A DNA stretch of 64,000 nucleotides from assembly GCF_018343715.1 (NCBI RefSeq), contig NZ_JAGYPL010000003.1, positions 62,001 to 126,000 of the forward strand, in the 5' to 3' direction. Below are positions 53,226 through 62,027 of the stretch, one piece after another. The notes under the pieces are model-generated. The model ran no database searches. It saw only the letters and a list, made by a program, of their open reading frames with translations, and had not been told where the DNA came from. Source of the stretch: Bacillus sp. FJAT-49711. GTDB lineage: Bacteria > Bacillota > Bacilli > Bacillales > Bacillaceae_C. The translations under genes were made by a program, and so were the position numbers. Every line of letters starts with the position of its first letter. Within the stretch, counting starts at the first letter, position 1.

Positions 53226-53385
53226 ACCTTGAGGGGGCTGCTATCGGCCTGTATCTGGGTATAAAAGAAGATCTGATAATGGCTTATAGTAAGTATAAAG
53301 CGAAAGTTTGCTAGGAACTGGAGCTAAGCGGAAGCTTCTTCCTAGAAATTTATTCATTAAGTTTCCAATTTATAATTTCCTCAAA

Positions 53386-55273
53386 ATCGAGTAGGAGGGA
53401 GTGATTAACCCCCGACCTCTCACACCACCGTACATACCGTTCGGTATACGGCGGTTCAACTAAGATTGGTGACGCAAAGTTTCGTAACGAGATAATAGAC
53501 TTTTGAGCCCTTGGGAATTCCAGTAGGAGTTTCCAAGGGTTCTGTGTAGTATCGGACTTTTGGAGATTCTCCAATAACTTCTACGTGAGTTTCCCCATTC
53601 ATAAGCCTTTCCTTTCGGAACGCCAAGTCTAATGAGGTTCCTCACCTTCGTGCTTGGTTTCTTCCAATTCTTCCACATACACATCCGAAGTCTTCTTCTA
53701 ATCCATGAATCAAACTCCCTGAATACACTTGGCGTATCTGCCAGGGCGAAGTATCCGCACCATCCCATTAGATATTGGTTTAGTTTCTCTATTCGATATT
53801 CCATGGGATAAGGTTTCTTTCTTGAGGTAATTTCTCGGATTTTATTCTTCATCCGTTTCACGCTTTCTTTGGCAATCCGAACTTTGGGTTCTTTATGAAA
53901 GGTAAAACTGAATCCAAGAAATTTCCTCTTCCAAGGACGGTCTACAGCTGACTTTTTCAAATTAACTTTCAGCTTAAGCTTTCCTTCTATAAACAAGGTG
54001 ATGGAATCCATCACCCGGTTTCCTGCTTTCATTGTTTTCACATAGATATTAGCATCATCGGCGTATCGTACAAATTTGTGACCTCTTTCCTCTAACTTCT
54101 TGTCAAATTCGTCAAGGACAATGTTAGAGAGTAAAGGACTGAGAGGTCCTCCTTGTGGAGTTCCTTCCTCACTGGTTGTCACAATGCCATTTATCATGAT
54201 TCCCGATTCTAGATATTTACGGATTAACTTAAGCAGGCGTTTATCTTCGATTCGTTTCGCTAGTGTCCCCATTAATTTGTCATGGTTTACTCTGTCGAAG
54301 AACTTCTCCAAGTCGATATCAACCACCCAACGATAACCTTCCTGTATATAACCTTTTGCTTTCCTAACCGCATCATGGGCGCTTCGACCTGGTCGAAATC
54401 CATAACTATGGTCTGAGAACATCGGGTCATATATAGTCGTTAAAACTTGGGCAATTGCTTGTTGAATGAGACGGTCTGTTACGGTAGGGATACCTAATAA
54501 TCGCACCCCACCGTCAGGTTTCGGGATTTCGACCCTGCGGACGGGTTGCGGTGTATAGGTACCCTCAAGAAGTTCCATTTTCATGGATTCCCAGTGTTTC
54601 TTGATATGCTCTCGTAGGTTTTGTACGGACATCCCATCCACACCATGACTTCCTTTATTTCGTTCCACCCTTTTCAGGGCGGAAAGGAGGTTTTCCCGTG
54701 ACAGTATTCGTTCCATTAACATTGGTTACGCCTCTTTCCGTGAACAACGATTCCACTTATGCCAGTTCTGCTCCACCATCTTGAAGTCCCCCATGGGATT
54801 CACCATATCCTCCTTCAAGCATGCCTTATCGGTTATCTGTGTTCATCGCAGGTTACTGAATGCCAAGATGTTGCTCTCTCTTAATTGTTCAGCCCTTCCC
54901 ATTCTTCTCGAGTTCGAATGGTACTATGGCCTCTGCTGACTTCTGATTGTTCAGCTATCCATCACTGGATAGGTTACCAAGTGAACTTGGCGTTCCAATC
55001 AGACCTCCCCAGGTAAGAACGTAGTCTTTCCCTCCACCTATCTGCTTCATTTACTACATACAACCTTCGGCAGAAAGGGCTTTGTTCTGTACTGCAAACT
55101 CACCCAATCGTAAATAGCCTAATATGAAGTTCGTGTTCCTCAGACCGGAGGTTTGCCGCTCGCTTCCTTCAGATTCCACGTCACCGTGGACACCCTTGCG
55201 TTAAGCTAACTGCTACTTCTGCCTTCGCAGTTCGGGACTTGCACCCTATAGACTACGCCCATGCTGGGCGCAC
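53386..55273 (-). mobile_element. group II intron, bacterial class C
   Basis: On the minus strand the intron starts GTGCGCCCAGCATGGGCG at 55273 and ends near CTACTCGAT at about 53386 (1.89 kb). Domain I-III RNA covers 55273-54723, the maturase lies in domain IV, and domain V is the hairpin CCGCCGTATACCG/CGGTATGTACGGTGG at 53415-53455. The 5' exon is a terminator hairpin ending TTTTTATT, the typical target of class C introns. The 54723-55273 stretch carries no gene, only intron RNA. The 3' boundary is uncertain by a few bases. Confidence 0.9.
53460..54722 (-). CDS. ltrA: group II intron reverse transcriptase/maturase
   Basis: 420 residues. Reverse transcriptase blocks 0-7 run from residue 20 to about 290, with SYGFRPGRSAHDAV, GTPQGGPLSPLLSNIVLDE and the catalytic YADD at 220-223. 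A maturase (X) domain follows, but there is no HNH endonuclease domain, as expected for class C introns, which use single-stranded or replicating targets. The enzyme helps splice the intron and copies it into DNA. The frame is complete, so the intron may be active. Confidence 0.93.
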   Translation of the reverse strand: MLMERILSRENLLSALKRVERNKGSHGVDGMSVQNLREHIKKHWESMKMELLEGTYTPQPVRRVEIPKPDGGVRLLGIPTVTDRLIQQAIAQVLTTIYDPMFSDHSYGFRPGRSAHDAVRKAKGYIQEGYRWVVDIDLEKFFDRVNHDKLMGTLAKRIEDKRLLKLIRKYLESGIMINGIVTTSEEGTPQGGPLSPLLSNIVLDEFDKKLEERGHKFVRYADDANIYVKTMKAGNRVMDSITLFIEGKLKLKVNLKKSAVDRPWKRKFLGFSFTFHKEPKVRIAKESVKRMKNKIREITSRKKPYPMEYRIEKLNQYLMGWCGYFALADTPSVFREFDSWIRRRLRMCMWKNWKKPSTKVRNLIRLGVPKGKAYEWGNSRRSYWRISKSPILHRTLGNSYWNSQGLKSLLSRYETLRHQS

Positions 55274-55276
55274 AAT

Positions 55277-55311
55277 AAAAACAACCTTATCAAGATGATA
55301 AAGTTGTTTTT
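55277..55311. terminator. terminator hairpin used as intron target
   Basis: AAAAACAACCTTATC and GATAAAGTTGTTTTT form a 15-bp stem with one G-T pair and a 5-nt loop; T runs exist on both strands. The intron begins 4 nt beyond it on the minus strand. Without the IS element it would lie just after the small membrane-protein gene at 57900. Confidence 0.85.
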
Positions 55312-55406
55312 GTCTATAAATGATACGTTAAGCATGTACAAAAGTGATTGTTTAAAAATGTACAAATTCGATATTAAAACTGCATAATATTTCTGGGGTG
55401 AATATT

Positions 55407-56696
55407 ATGCATTTACAATTAAACATAAACACAGATATTGAGATTAACAATCTTTTAGATTTACCAAAATTAAAAATGATTATGGAGAGTTTAAAGATGA
55501 AGATTAATAAAAGTAAATTGGCACGAGAGATGGGGGTGGATCGGCGGACAATTGAAAAATATCTTGAAGGTTATAAGCCGAAAAATTCCAGGGGGCGTAA
55601 ATCTAATCTGGATCAGTATTATCAAACGATTTCCTTATTACTGTCTAAGGACTCTAAACAAATCTTTTATTATAAACGGGTCTTATGGCAATACCTAAAG
55701 GACAATCACGGTTTAAAGTGTGCTTCATCCACTTTTAGGGCGTACATATCAAGTAAACCGGAATTCCAAAAATACTTTGATTCCGGAAAACGAAAGAAAT
55801 CCAATACTGAGGTCATTCGCTTTGAAACACCTCCAGCTGAACAGGCCCAACTGGATTGGAAAGAAAATATTCGATACATCACAAAAGATGGGGAAATTAT
55901 TTATGTAAATGTTTGTGTACTCTTACTCTCTTATTCAAGGTTTCGAACCTTTCATCTTTCCCTTTCAAAGTCACAGAGCGTGCTATTATCCTTTCTTGTT
56001 GAGAGTTTTGAGGCTTTTGGGGGAGTACCGAAAACGATTGTGACGGATAATATGAAAACGATCATGGATGAATCTAGAACTGAATACTCAAAAGGGAAGG
56101 TGAATGAACGCTTTTATCAGTTTTCGAAGGATATGGGATTTGGGGTAAAGCCCTGTATAGCCGGAAGACCAAATACAAAGGCCAAGGTAGAAGCTCCAAT
56201 GAAAATCATTGATGAAATTCATGCCTACCAAGGAAAATTTGATTATGAAGAACTCCATCAATTTGTACAGAATCTGTGTGATCGAATAAATCACAGTTAT
56301 CATCAGGGAACAGGAAAAATACCAATACTAGCCTTTAAAAAAGAAAAAGATCTCTTATCCCCATTGCCAAATGTAAGAATAAGAGATTCCTATAAAATCG
56401 ATCATATACTTGTAAAAGTAAATACTTCCAATATGATCACCTACAAGTCCAATCAGTATTCAGTTCCCGCTGGATACATAGGAAAAACCGTAGGTTTACA
56501 AGTATACGATAACCATATCTCTGTTTATTATAGCACGGATTTAATTGTCCAACATTCAATTAGCCCATTAAAAATCAATTATAAACAAGAACATTATGTA
56601 GAAACGTTGGCTAGGGGGCTTCCTCTTACAACGAACATTGAAGAACTAGCTAAGAAAAATCTTGAGGCAATTAATGAGGTGTATAAAAATGAATAG
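55407..56696 (+). CDS. istA: IS21-family transposase IstA
   Basis: 429 residues from ATG 55407, 6 nt after TGGGGTG. An N-terminal HTH (INKSKLAREMGVDRRTIEKY), then a DDE integrase core: Asp in QLDWKENIRYI, Asp in TIVTDNMK and Glu in KAKVEAPMKII. A C-terminal beta-rich domain (NQYSVPAGYIG) closes it. It cuts and joins the element ends and works with IstB. The gene overlaps istB by 8 nt. Confidence 0.93.
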   Translation: MHLQLNINTDIEINNLLDLPKLKMIMESLKMKINKSKLAREMGVDRRTIEKYLEGYKPKNSRGRKSNLDQYYQTISLLLSKDSKQIFYYKRVLWQYLKDNHGLKCASSTFRAYISSKPEFQKYFDSGKRKKSNTEVIRFETPPAEQAQLDWKENIRYITKDGEIIYVNVCVLLLSYSRFRTFHLSLSKSQSVLLSFLVESFEAFGGVPKTIVTDNMKTIMDESRTEYSKGKVNERFYQFSKDMGFGVKPCIAGRPNTKAKVEAPMKIIDEIHAYQGKFDYEELHQFVQNLCDRINHSYHQGTGKIPILAFKKEKDLLSPLPNVRIRDSYKIDHILVKVNTSNMITYKSNQYSVPAGYIGKTVGLQVYDNHISVYYSTDLIVQHSISPLKINYKQEHYVETLARGLPLTTNIEELAKKNLEAINEVYKNE

Positions 56697-57471
56697 TAGT
56701 TATGCAAAACTAGTACATAATCTGGAGTATTTGAAGTTAAAGCAGATCATTACCCATCTTGATGAAACCATTGATTTTATGACCAATAATCAACTTTCCT
56801 TTGTGGATACATTGATAAAACTCACGGACTATGAAATTGATATGAAAGAAATTAACATGGTGAAGGCGATGGTGAAGGTTGGGGCTTTCCCTCACTTGAA
56901 AGAAATAAAAGATTTTGATTTTACTTTTCAACCTTCTATTAATAAGCAACAGATACTAGACTTTACAACCTTAAGATTTCTTGAGTCGCAAGAAAACATC
57001 GTTTTCTTAGGTCCTAGTGGCGTAGGAAAAACCCATTTGGCAACCGCTATTGGGATCGCAGCCGCCAAGAAAAGGACGAGTACTTATTTTATAAAATGTA
57101 ATGACTTAATCATGAATTTGAAAAGGGCAAAACTTGAAAATAGGCTGGAAACCAGATTAAAACATTATGCCAAGTATAGGTTGCTTATCATCGATGAAAT
57201 TGGCTATCTGCCAATTGATGCAGAAGATGCCAAGTTGTTTTTCCAGCTAATTGACATGAGATATGAAAAGAAAAGCACCATACTAACGACAAACGCCAAT
57301 TTTAAAACATGGGGTGATATATTTCAGGATCCTAAGTTGGCCAATGCCATTTTGGACCGAGTCCTCCATCACGCAACAGTAGTAAATATTATTGGGGATT
57401 CTTATCGACTAAAAAATCACTTTGATAAGGAAAACGAAATGAATGAAAAAGGAGATAGACAGAATGAGTAG
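56689..57471 (+). CDS. istB: IS21 helper ATPase IstB
   Basis: 260 residues from ATG 56689, overlapping the istA stop (ATGAATAG). Walker A is FLGPSGVGKTHLATAIG and Walker B LLIIDEIGYLP, in a DnaC/DnaA-like AAA+ ATPase. IstB bends target DNA and stimulates IstA. The last 8 nt overlap the third frame. Confidence 0.93.
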   Translation: MNSSYAKLVHNLEYLKLKQIITHLDETIDFMTNNQLSFVDTLIKLTDYEIDMKEINMVKAMVKVGAFPHLKEIKDFDFTFQPSINKQQILDFTTLRFLESQENIVFLGPSGVGKTHLATAIGIAAAKKRTSTYFIKCNDLIMNLKRAKLENRLETRLKHYAKYRLLIIDEIGYLPIDAEDAKLFFQLIDMRYEKKSTILTTNANFKTWGDIFQDPKLANAILDRVLHHATVVNIIGDSYRLKNHFDKENEMNEKGDRQNE

Positions 57472-57775
57472 GTACACAGTGGAGGAAATTACTAAGTTTT
57501 TTCATTCTCATGAAGTAAAATGCCAAAGCAGTGACGTTCAAAAATGGATTAATAAAACAGGTGGCCCTAGTAACGATGAGGAACTTACGGATTGGGATAT
57601 GTTTGATTTTAGTGAATGGTGGAGTTATCAAGGTACAGCATATGAAGATGGAATTGATGATAAAACAAAAATCGCAAGATTATTAGAGGAAATAGAAGAT
57701 TTGAAACGTGAAAAGTACAAGCTAATGGATGAAATAAATACGCTTGAGCAACGATTAGATATTTTACCATTTTAG
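57464..57775 (+). CDS. third ORF of the IS21 element, unknown function
   Basis: 103 residues from ATG 57464, 9 nt after AAGGAG inside the end of istB. The N-terminal half is a mixed, Trp-rich region (FSEWWSYQGTAYEDGIDD) and the C-terminal 40 residues form a coiled coil (IARLLEEIEDLKREKYKLMD). It lies wholly within the element, between istB and the right inverted repeat, and is followed by a hairpin. Most IS21 elements carry only istA and istB, so this is an extra gene. No function can be assigned. Confidence 0.7.
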   Translation: MSRYTVEEITKFFHSHEVKCQSSDVQKWINKTGGPSNDEELTDWDMFDFSEWWSYQGTAYEDGIDDKTKIARLLEEIEDLKREKYKLMDEINTLEQRLDILPF

Positions 57776-57789
57776 CTTTTTACCTCTAA

Positions 57790-57828
57790 TTCGGGGCAAA
57801 CACAATACTCAATAAGTCTTGCCCCGAA
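57790..57828 (+). terminator. terminator-like hairpin at the end of the IS21 genes
   Basis: TTCGGGGCAA pairs with TTGCCCCGAA over 10 bp, with AAAAAA following on the plus strand and none of the usual T run. Probably shields the element end from read-through or ends the istAB transcript. Confidence 0.6.
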
Positions 57829-57899
57829 AAAACGAAAATGTACATTCTAAAACAGTCAAATATGTACATAATTTCATTGACATTTATATTTTTGTCATA

Positions 57900-58052
57900 C
57901 TATCCTCGAATCAGCGGAATTAAATAACTGATAATAAACCAAAGAATTCCAAAAAAGATAATTAAATAAGCGGCGTATCTAATAAAAGTAGATGCGACCT
58001 TACTGGAATCCGACTTCCTTTCAGTCCTTTCGACTTCCTTATGCTCGTCCAT
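57900..58052 (-). CDS. small single-pass membrane protein
   Basis: 50 residues from ATG 58052, 7 nt after AAGGAGAGG, a very good ribosome site. A charged N-terminal half (MDEHKEVERTERKSD) is followed by one hydrophobic stretch (YLIIFFGILWFIISYLIPLI). No family recognised. It stands in line with the nitroreductase gene upstream on the minus strand. The IS21 element begins about 30 bp behind its stop codon and has separated it from the terminator now at 55277. Confidence 0.75.
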   Translation of the reverse strand: MDEHKEVERTERKSDSSKVASTFIRYAAYLIIFFGILWFIISYLIPLIRG

Positions 58053-58119
58053 TTTAACCTCTCCTTATTTAAAGGTTTGGTTATTGCAATACCCTTAAGC
58101 AAGAAAAGTAAAACAAAGC

Positions 58120-58674
58120 TTAAAAAGCGACCATCTTTTCCGCAGGATTTGTTCTTTTTCTTATTTTTTTCCCCGCAATTTCTTTATCAAAATAACCGAT
58201 ATTTAATACTCCAACGATTTTTTCACCAGGAGCAACTCCTATTGCATGACGGAATCTTGGATCGTGAATATGGTTTGGAGTCTTCCAGACCATCCCGATT
58301 TCTTGTTCCCATGCAAGAAGCTGGAGATTTTGAATCATACAGCTCGTAGCCGCAAAATCTTCTTCCCATACCTTTTGGCGTGGATCCTGATTCATAACTA
58401 CGACTAAAAATGCCGGTACATTAATAAACTTTTTGCGAATTATTTCATGACGGCTCGGTTCATTACAATTTAAAACCTCTTCAATAAAGGCTTCCTTGCG
58501 ATCACCAGAAATAAAAATATACCGCCACGGCTCCCGCACTCCATGAGTTGGAGCCCAAACGGCATCCTTTAATAAGGACAACACAAGTTCCTGACTAATT
58601 TCCTTATTGACGTACCCATTTTTCACAGATGTTCTTTCTCGGATAATGTCAGCTATCGACTTCACCGCCAGCAT
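58120..58674 (-). CDS. nitroreductase-family flavoprotein (YfhC-like)
   Basis: 184 residues from ATG 58674 behind AAGGAGG; the frame is open to 58776 without a site. ADIIRERTSVKNGYVNKEIS holds the FMN-phosphate Arg region, DAVWAPTHGVREPWRYIFIS the flavin-side loop and NIGYFDKE the C-terminal part. The family reduces nitro groups, quinones or other electrophiles with NAD(P)H. A Fur box lies 18 nt upstream, as for Fur-controlled yfhC of B. subtilis, pointing to a role in iron limitation. Confidence 0.88.
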   Translation of the reverse strand: MLAVKSIADIIRERTSVKNGYVNKEISQELVLSLLKDAVWAPTHGVREPWRYIFISGDRKEAFIEEVLNCNEPSRHEIIRKKFINVPAFLVVVMNQDPRQKVWEEDFAATSCMIQNLQLLAWEQEIGMVWKTPNHIHDPRFRHAIGVAPGEKIVGVLNIGYFDKEIAGKKIRKRTNPAEKMVAF

Positions 58675-58691
58675 AGATGTCCTCCTTAAAT

Positions 58692-58710
58692 AATAATGAT
58701 AATCATTTTC
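58692..58710 (-). promoter_or_regulatory. Fur box
   Basis: AATAATGATAATCATTTTC agrees with the 19-bp consensus GATAATGATAATCATTATC at 17 positions. It sits between the nitroreductase ribosome site and its presumed promoter, where Fur-Fe(II) would block transcription. Confidence 0.85.
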
Positions 58711-58908
58711 ACTTATCATATCATTCAAATTTAACTTTGCAAGTATTAAATACTTAAGCTTTTTTCTCATCTGCATTTCCGTAGCAAACTGCTCTGTCTG
58801 CGAAGACTTAAAGAGGAGGCGGTATAATCGATGCTCCTACTTCACGGAGCAATAATTTATTGAAGGAAATGGCTATATGTGTTTATCGAAAGGCTGCTTT
58901 TATTAGAC

Positions 58909-58937
58909 AAAAAAAAGAGCTTTCGTCGCGAAAGCCC
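58909..58937 (-). terminator. rho-independent terminator after pdp
   Basis: On the minus strand GGGCTTTCGCGACGAAAGCT folds with a 4-nt loop and is followed by TTTTTTTT, 14 nt past the pdp stop. Confidence 0.9.
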
Positions 58938-58950
58938 ACATACAAAATTC

Positions 58951-60246
58951 TCATATAGTATAGACCAAAGGCATTGGAGAGGGTTTATCTATAGAATAAT
59001 CGTATGCCTCGGAAATCCGCCTTATGACTTCGGCGATCCCTTCGGTATTACTATGGATTGTTGCGATTGGCTCATCTAGATCGACCGAGTCTCCAATCTT
59101 TTTATGTAATACAATTCCTACACTTAAATCGATTTCAGATTCCTTCGTTGCACGGCCGGCTCCTAATAGCATCGCCGCTATACCAATTTCATCTGCGACA
59201 ATTCCGGTAACAAATCCACTTTTTGTTGCTTTTACAGGAATTTGATACTTTGCTTGCGGTAGTTTATTCAAATCATCTACGACCGAGGCATCTCCACCTT
59301 GTGATAATAAAAACTGTTTAAATACTTGAAGAGCTTTTCCATTAGAGATAACTTCCTCGAGCATCACTCGAGCGTGATCCTCTGTATCTGCTTTCCCAGC
59401 AAGAACAACCATTTTACTGCCAAGTACAAGACAAAGTTCATGTAAATCCTCTGGACCGTTTCCTTGCAATGTTTCAATTGCTTCTTTTACTTCAAGTGCA
59501 TTTCCGACCGCGTATCCTAACGGCTGTTCCATATTCGAAATGACGGCCAATGTTTTTCTTCCAACTTGGTTTCCAATTTCCACCATAGCTTGTGCGAGCC
59601 TCCGTGCATCATCAATCTGCTTCATAAAGGCTCCTGCTCCAACTTTAACATCAAGAACAATCGCATCTGCGCCCGCTGCGATTTTTTTACTCATAATGGA
59701 ACTTGCAATAAGTGGAATAGAATTAACAGTCGCAGTCACATCCCTAAGGCTATAAATCTTTTTATCTGCGGGAGTTAAATTTCCCGATTGTCCAATAACT
59801 GCAATTTTATTCCGATTCACTAATTCAATAAACTGTTCCTCGGGAATTTCCACATGAAAACCATGAACTGCTTCCAGCTTGTCAATCGTTCCACCTGTAT
59901 GCCCCAGCCCCCTGCCTGACATTTTTGCAACAGGGATATCAAGAGCTGCAACAAGTGGAGCTAATATTAAAGTCGTTGTATCGCCTACACCACCAGTAGA
60001 ATGCTTATCAACTTTAATTCCATCTATTCCCGACAAATTAATTTGATCTCCGGATTGCACCATCGCCATTGTCATTTCAGCAGTTTCTTCCGCAGACATT
60101 CCATTAAAAAATACGGACATCAAAAAAGCTGACATTTGATAATCAGGAATCGTACCATTCGTATATCCATCTACCATAAAATGAATTTCCTCTTTTTTCA
60201 GATGTATCCCGTCCCTCTTCTTTTCGATCAAATCCACCATTCGCAT
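58951..60246 (-). CDS. pdp: pyrimidine-nucleoside phosphorylase
   Basis: 431 residues from ATG 60246 behind [28 protein letters not shown] is the phosphate-binding signature of the thymidine/pyrimidine phosphorylase family and [20 protein letters not shown] follows. The enzyme splits uridine, thymidine and deoxyuridine with phosphate in nucleoside salvage. Length equals that of Bacillus Pdp. It stands alone here, without deoC or nupC. Confidence 0.93.
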   Translation of the reverse strand: MRMVDLIEKKRDGIHLKKEEIHFMVDGYTNGTIPDYQMSAFLMSVFFNGMSAEETAEMTMAMVQSGDQINLSGIDGIKVDKHSTGGVGDTTTLILAPLVAALDIPVAKMSGRGLGHTGGTIDKLEAVHGFHVEIPEEQFIELVNRNKIAVIGQSGNLTPADKKIYSLRDVTATVNSIPLIASSIMSKKIAAGADAIVLDVKVGAGAFMKQIDDARRLAQAMVEIGNQVGRKTLAVISNMEQPLGYAVGNALEVKEAIETLQGNGPEDLHELCLVLGSKMVVLAGKADTEDHARVMLEEVISNGKALQVFKQFLLSQGGDASVVDDLNKLPQAKYQIPVKATKSGFVTGIVADEIGIAAMLLGAGRATKESEIDLSVGIVLHKKIGDSVDLDEPIATIHSNTEGIAEVIRRISEAYDYSIDKPSPMPLVYTI

Positions 60247-60404
60247 TATAATGACACCTCTCTTTATTGGGTATATTAAATACATTATTATTTTTTCAAA
60301 AGGGAAAGTCAAAAAGCAAATAAAACACTTTACATTTTATTTGCCATTAACTATAATAATATCAGTTACTTACTTTTTGTAACACCATAATGAATGGAGG
60401 AAAT

Positions 60405-60947
60405 ATGACAATGACAATTTCTAAATGGAACCTTGATAATGCTCACAGCAATGTTGACTTCTCAGTAAAACATATGATGGTATCCAAAGTAAAAGGCTCT
60501 TTCAATCAGTTTTCAGCAGATATCGAAGCAGATCCAACTGATCTTACTACAGCAAACATAAATTTTACGATCGATGTGGCAAGTATTGATACAAGAAACG
60601 AAGATCGTGACAATCACCTTCGTTCAGCCGACTTTTTTGAAGTTGAGAAATATCCAAACTTAACTTTTACTTCAACAAATATTGAGAAAAAAGGCGAAGA
60701 TGAATACGCAGTAACAGGAGACGTTTCCTTGCATGGTATTACAAAGCCTGAAACTTTTACTGTTACGTTTGAAGGACTTGCAAAAGACCCAATGAGCGGT
60801 GCGGAAAAAGCTGGTTTTAGTGTTGATGGGAAAATCAAACGCAGCGATTACGGTTTAACATGGAACGCAGCACTTGAAACAGGCGGCGTCCTTGTTGGAG
60901 ACGATATTAAAGTAACGATGGAAATTCAAGTAGCAAGAGAAGCATAA
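60405..60947 (+). CDS. YceI-family lipid-binding protein
   Basis: 180 residues; ATG 60405 lies 4 nt after GGAGG and ATG 60411 at a better 10 nt. The lipocalin-like YceI fold is marked by WNLDNAHSNVDFSVKHMMVS, VASIDTRNEDRDNHLRSADF and GDVSLHGITKPETFTVTFEG. There is no signal peptide, so it is cytoplasmic, as in other Bacillaceae. The family binds polyisoprenoids; the exact role is unknown. Confidence 0.88.
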   Translation: MTMTISKWNLDNAHSNVDFSVKHMMVSKVKGSFNQFSADIEADPTDLTTANINFTIDVASIDTRNEDRDNHLRSADFFEVEKYPNLTFTSTNIEKKGEDEYAVTGDVSLHGITKPETFTVTFEGLAKDPMSGAEKAGFSVDGKIKRSDYGLTWNAALETGGVLVGDDIKVTMEIQVAREA

Positions 60948-60982
60948 TATATTTTAAAAATACCATGATTTGTGTGGTATGA

Positions 60983-61029
60983 GACTGTAGACAAACGCGA
61001 TGAATCAAGTTTGACTACAGTCTTTTTTT
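60983..61029 (+). terminator. rho-independent terminator after the YceI gene
   Basis: GACTGTAG (60983-60990) pairs with CTACAGTC (61015-61022) and runs into TTTTTTT. Confidence 0.85.
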
Positions 61030-61194
61030 GATTTGGTGTAGGTATTTAAGTATTCTGATAGGATGTGTAACATATCTACCACTTCCATGATATATTTTGA
61101 TTTTAACTCATCGAAAATAAACTGTTTTGCGAAGAGTGTTGTCTTTAAACAAAGAAAAAACGGATAATCAGGTTCTGAGAGCTCGAATATACGT

Positions 61195-61303
61195 AGATTG
61201 CAGCGGGAAATGTGAGATAGACAAGACCCCGCAAGGCGGCGCAGCCTGAGGAGGCTTGCCATTCGCCCGTGAAAAGCGAAGTATATTTGACCTGCGGGCT
61301 TAA
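61195..61303. repeat. dispersed G+C-rich Bacillus-type intergenic repeat, copy B
   Basis: Carries GACCCCGCAAGGCG, CTGAGGAGGCTTGCC, CGCCCGTGAAAAGCGAAG and a closing ACCTGCGGG, the same design as the copy near 48340. A frame on the minus strand through it is not a gene. The gene-free stretch 60948-61562 otherwise holds terminators and a GCTCCAGG/CCTGGAGC hairpin at 61412-61438. Confidence 0.7.
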
Positions 61304-61479
61304 CTAAACACAAAAAACGAAAAATAGTTTACTAAACAATCCGTGAATATTCTCTATTTTATTTGGACTTTTTCAGTGGTCTCAGGTTCAGCACAAGGAA
61401 AATCGCCGAACGCTCCAGGAAAAGCATGCACCTGGAGCAGAACAAGGCTTCATGCTACCGTTTCTTTTTAATACTAAAA

Positions 61480-61506
61480 GACATCGAAAGTAGTACTCTC
61501 GATGCC
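61480..61506 (-). terminator. rho-independent terminator downstream of mscL
   Basis: On the minus strand GGCATCGA pairs with TCGATGTC, followed by TTTT. Confidence 0.65.
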
Positions 61507-61562
61507 TTTTGTTGACAATCTGATACAGACAAAAATCGTGTCGTATTTTTATCCGTCTTCTA

Positions 61563-61961
61563 TTAATTTTCAGCGTTTTCTTGTTTCTGCTCTTTTAATA
61601 AATCCCTTATTTCGGCAAGCAGCTCAACTTCTGGTGCAAGCTCAGTTTTTTCTTCTACAACTTCTTCTTCTTTCTTCCGTTTTAAGCCATTTAATATTTT
61701 CACAAAAATAAAAATGGAAAAGGATATAATGAAAAAGTCAACTACACTTTGAATAAACAATCCGTATTTAACATCTGCATCATTGATTGTGACTGAAAGC
61801 TTTTCAAAGCTTCTACCACCGAGCAATACACCGACTAATGGCATAATGATATTATCTACTAGTGAAGATACAATCTTTCCAAATGCCGCTCCTATGACTA
61901 CCGCTACTGCCAAATCTAGAACATTTCCTTTTATAGCAAACTTTTTAAACTCTTCCCACAT
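61563..61961 (-). CDS. mscL: large-conductance mechanosensitive channel MscL
   Basis: 132 residues from ATG 61961, 10 nt after AGGAG. The N-terminal amphipathic helix and first membrane helix ([20 protein letters not shown]), the periplasmic loop, the second helix ([20 protein letters not shown]) and a charged C-terminal helix are complete. It forms a pentameric pore that opens under osmotic downshock. Monocistronic. Confidence 0.96.
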   Translation of the reverse strand: MWEEFKKFAIKGNVLDLAVAVVIGAAFGKIVSSLVDNIIMPLVGVLLGGRSFEKLSVTINDADVKYGLFIQSVVDFFIISFSIFIFVKILNGLKRKKEEEVVEEKTELAPEVELLAEIRDLLKEQKQENAEN

Positions 61962-62027
61962 ACATGTTTCAACTCCTAAAAAAAATCGTACTATCATTCT
62001 ACAATAATAGTACGATATTGATAAGAG

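Larger units (their letters stand above)
55335..57868 (+). mobile_element. IS21-family insertion sequence
   Basis: The ends carry imperfect inverted repeats: left TGTACA-AAAGTGATTGTTTA then ATGTACA (55335-55365), and right, on the minus strand, TGTACA-TATTTGACTGTTTT then ATGTACA (57868-57838). Two TGTACA boxes per end fit the multiple terminal repeats of IS21 elements. Inside are istA, istB and a third small frame. No clear target duplication was found, so the outer limits may extend by up to about 14 bp on each side. Confidence 0.85.

Noticed and set aside
52909-53314. Several overlapping frames on both strands
   Set aside because: All fall in the dispersed repeat; composition is unlike the neighbouring genes and frames conflict with each other.
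55335-57868. Target-site duplication of the IS21 element
   Set aside because: Flanks compared at the TGTACA ends and at the outer TG/CA ends show no matching direct repeat.
61005-61313. 102-codon minus-strand frame
   Set aside because: Runs through the G+C-rich repeat and the YceI terminator; no protein-like features.
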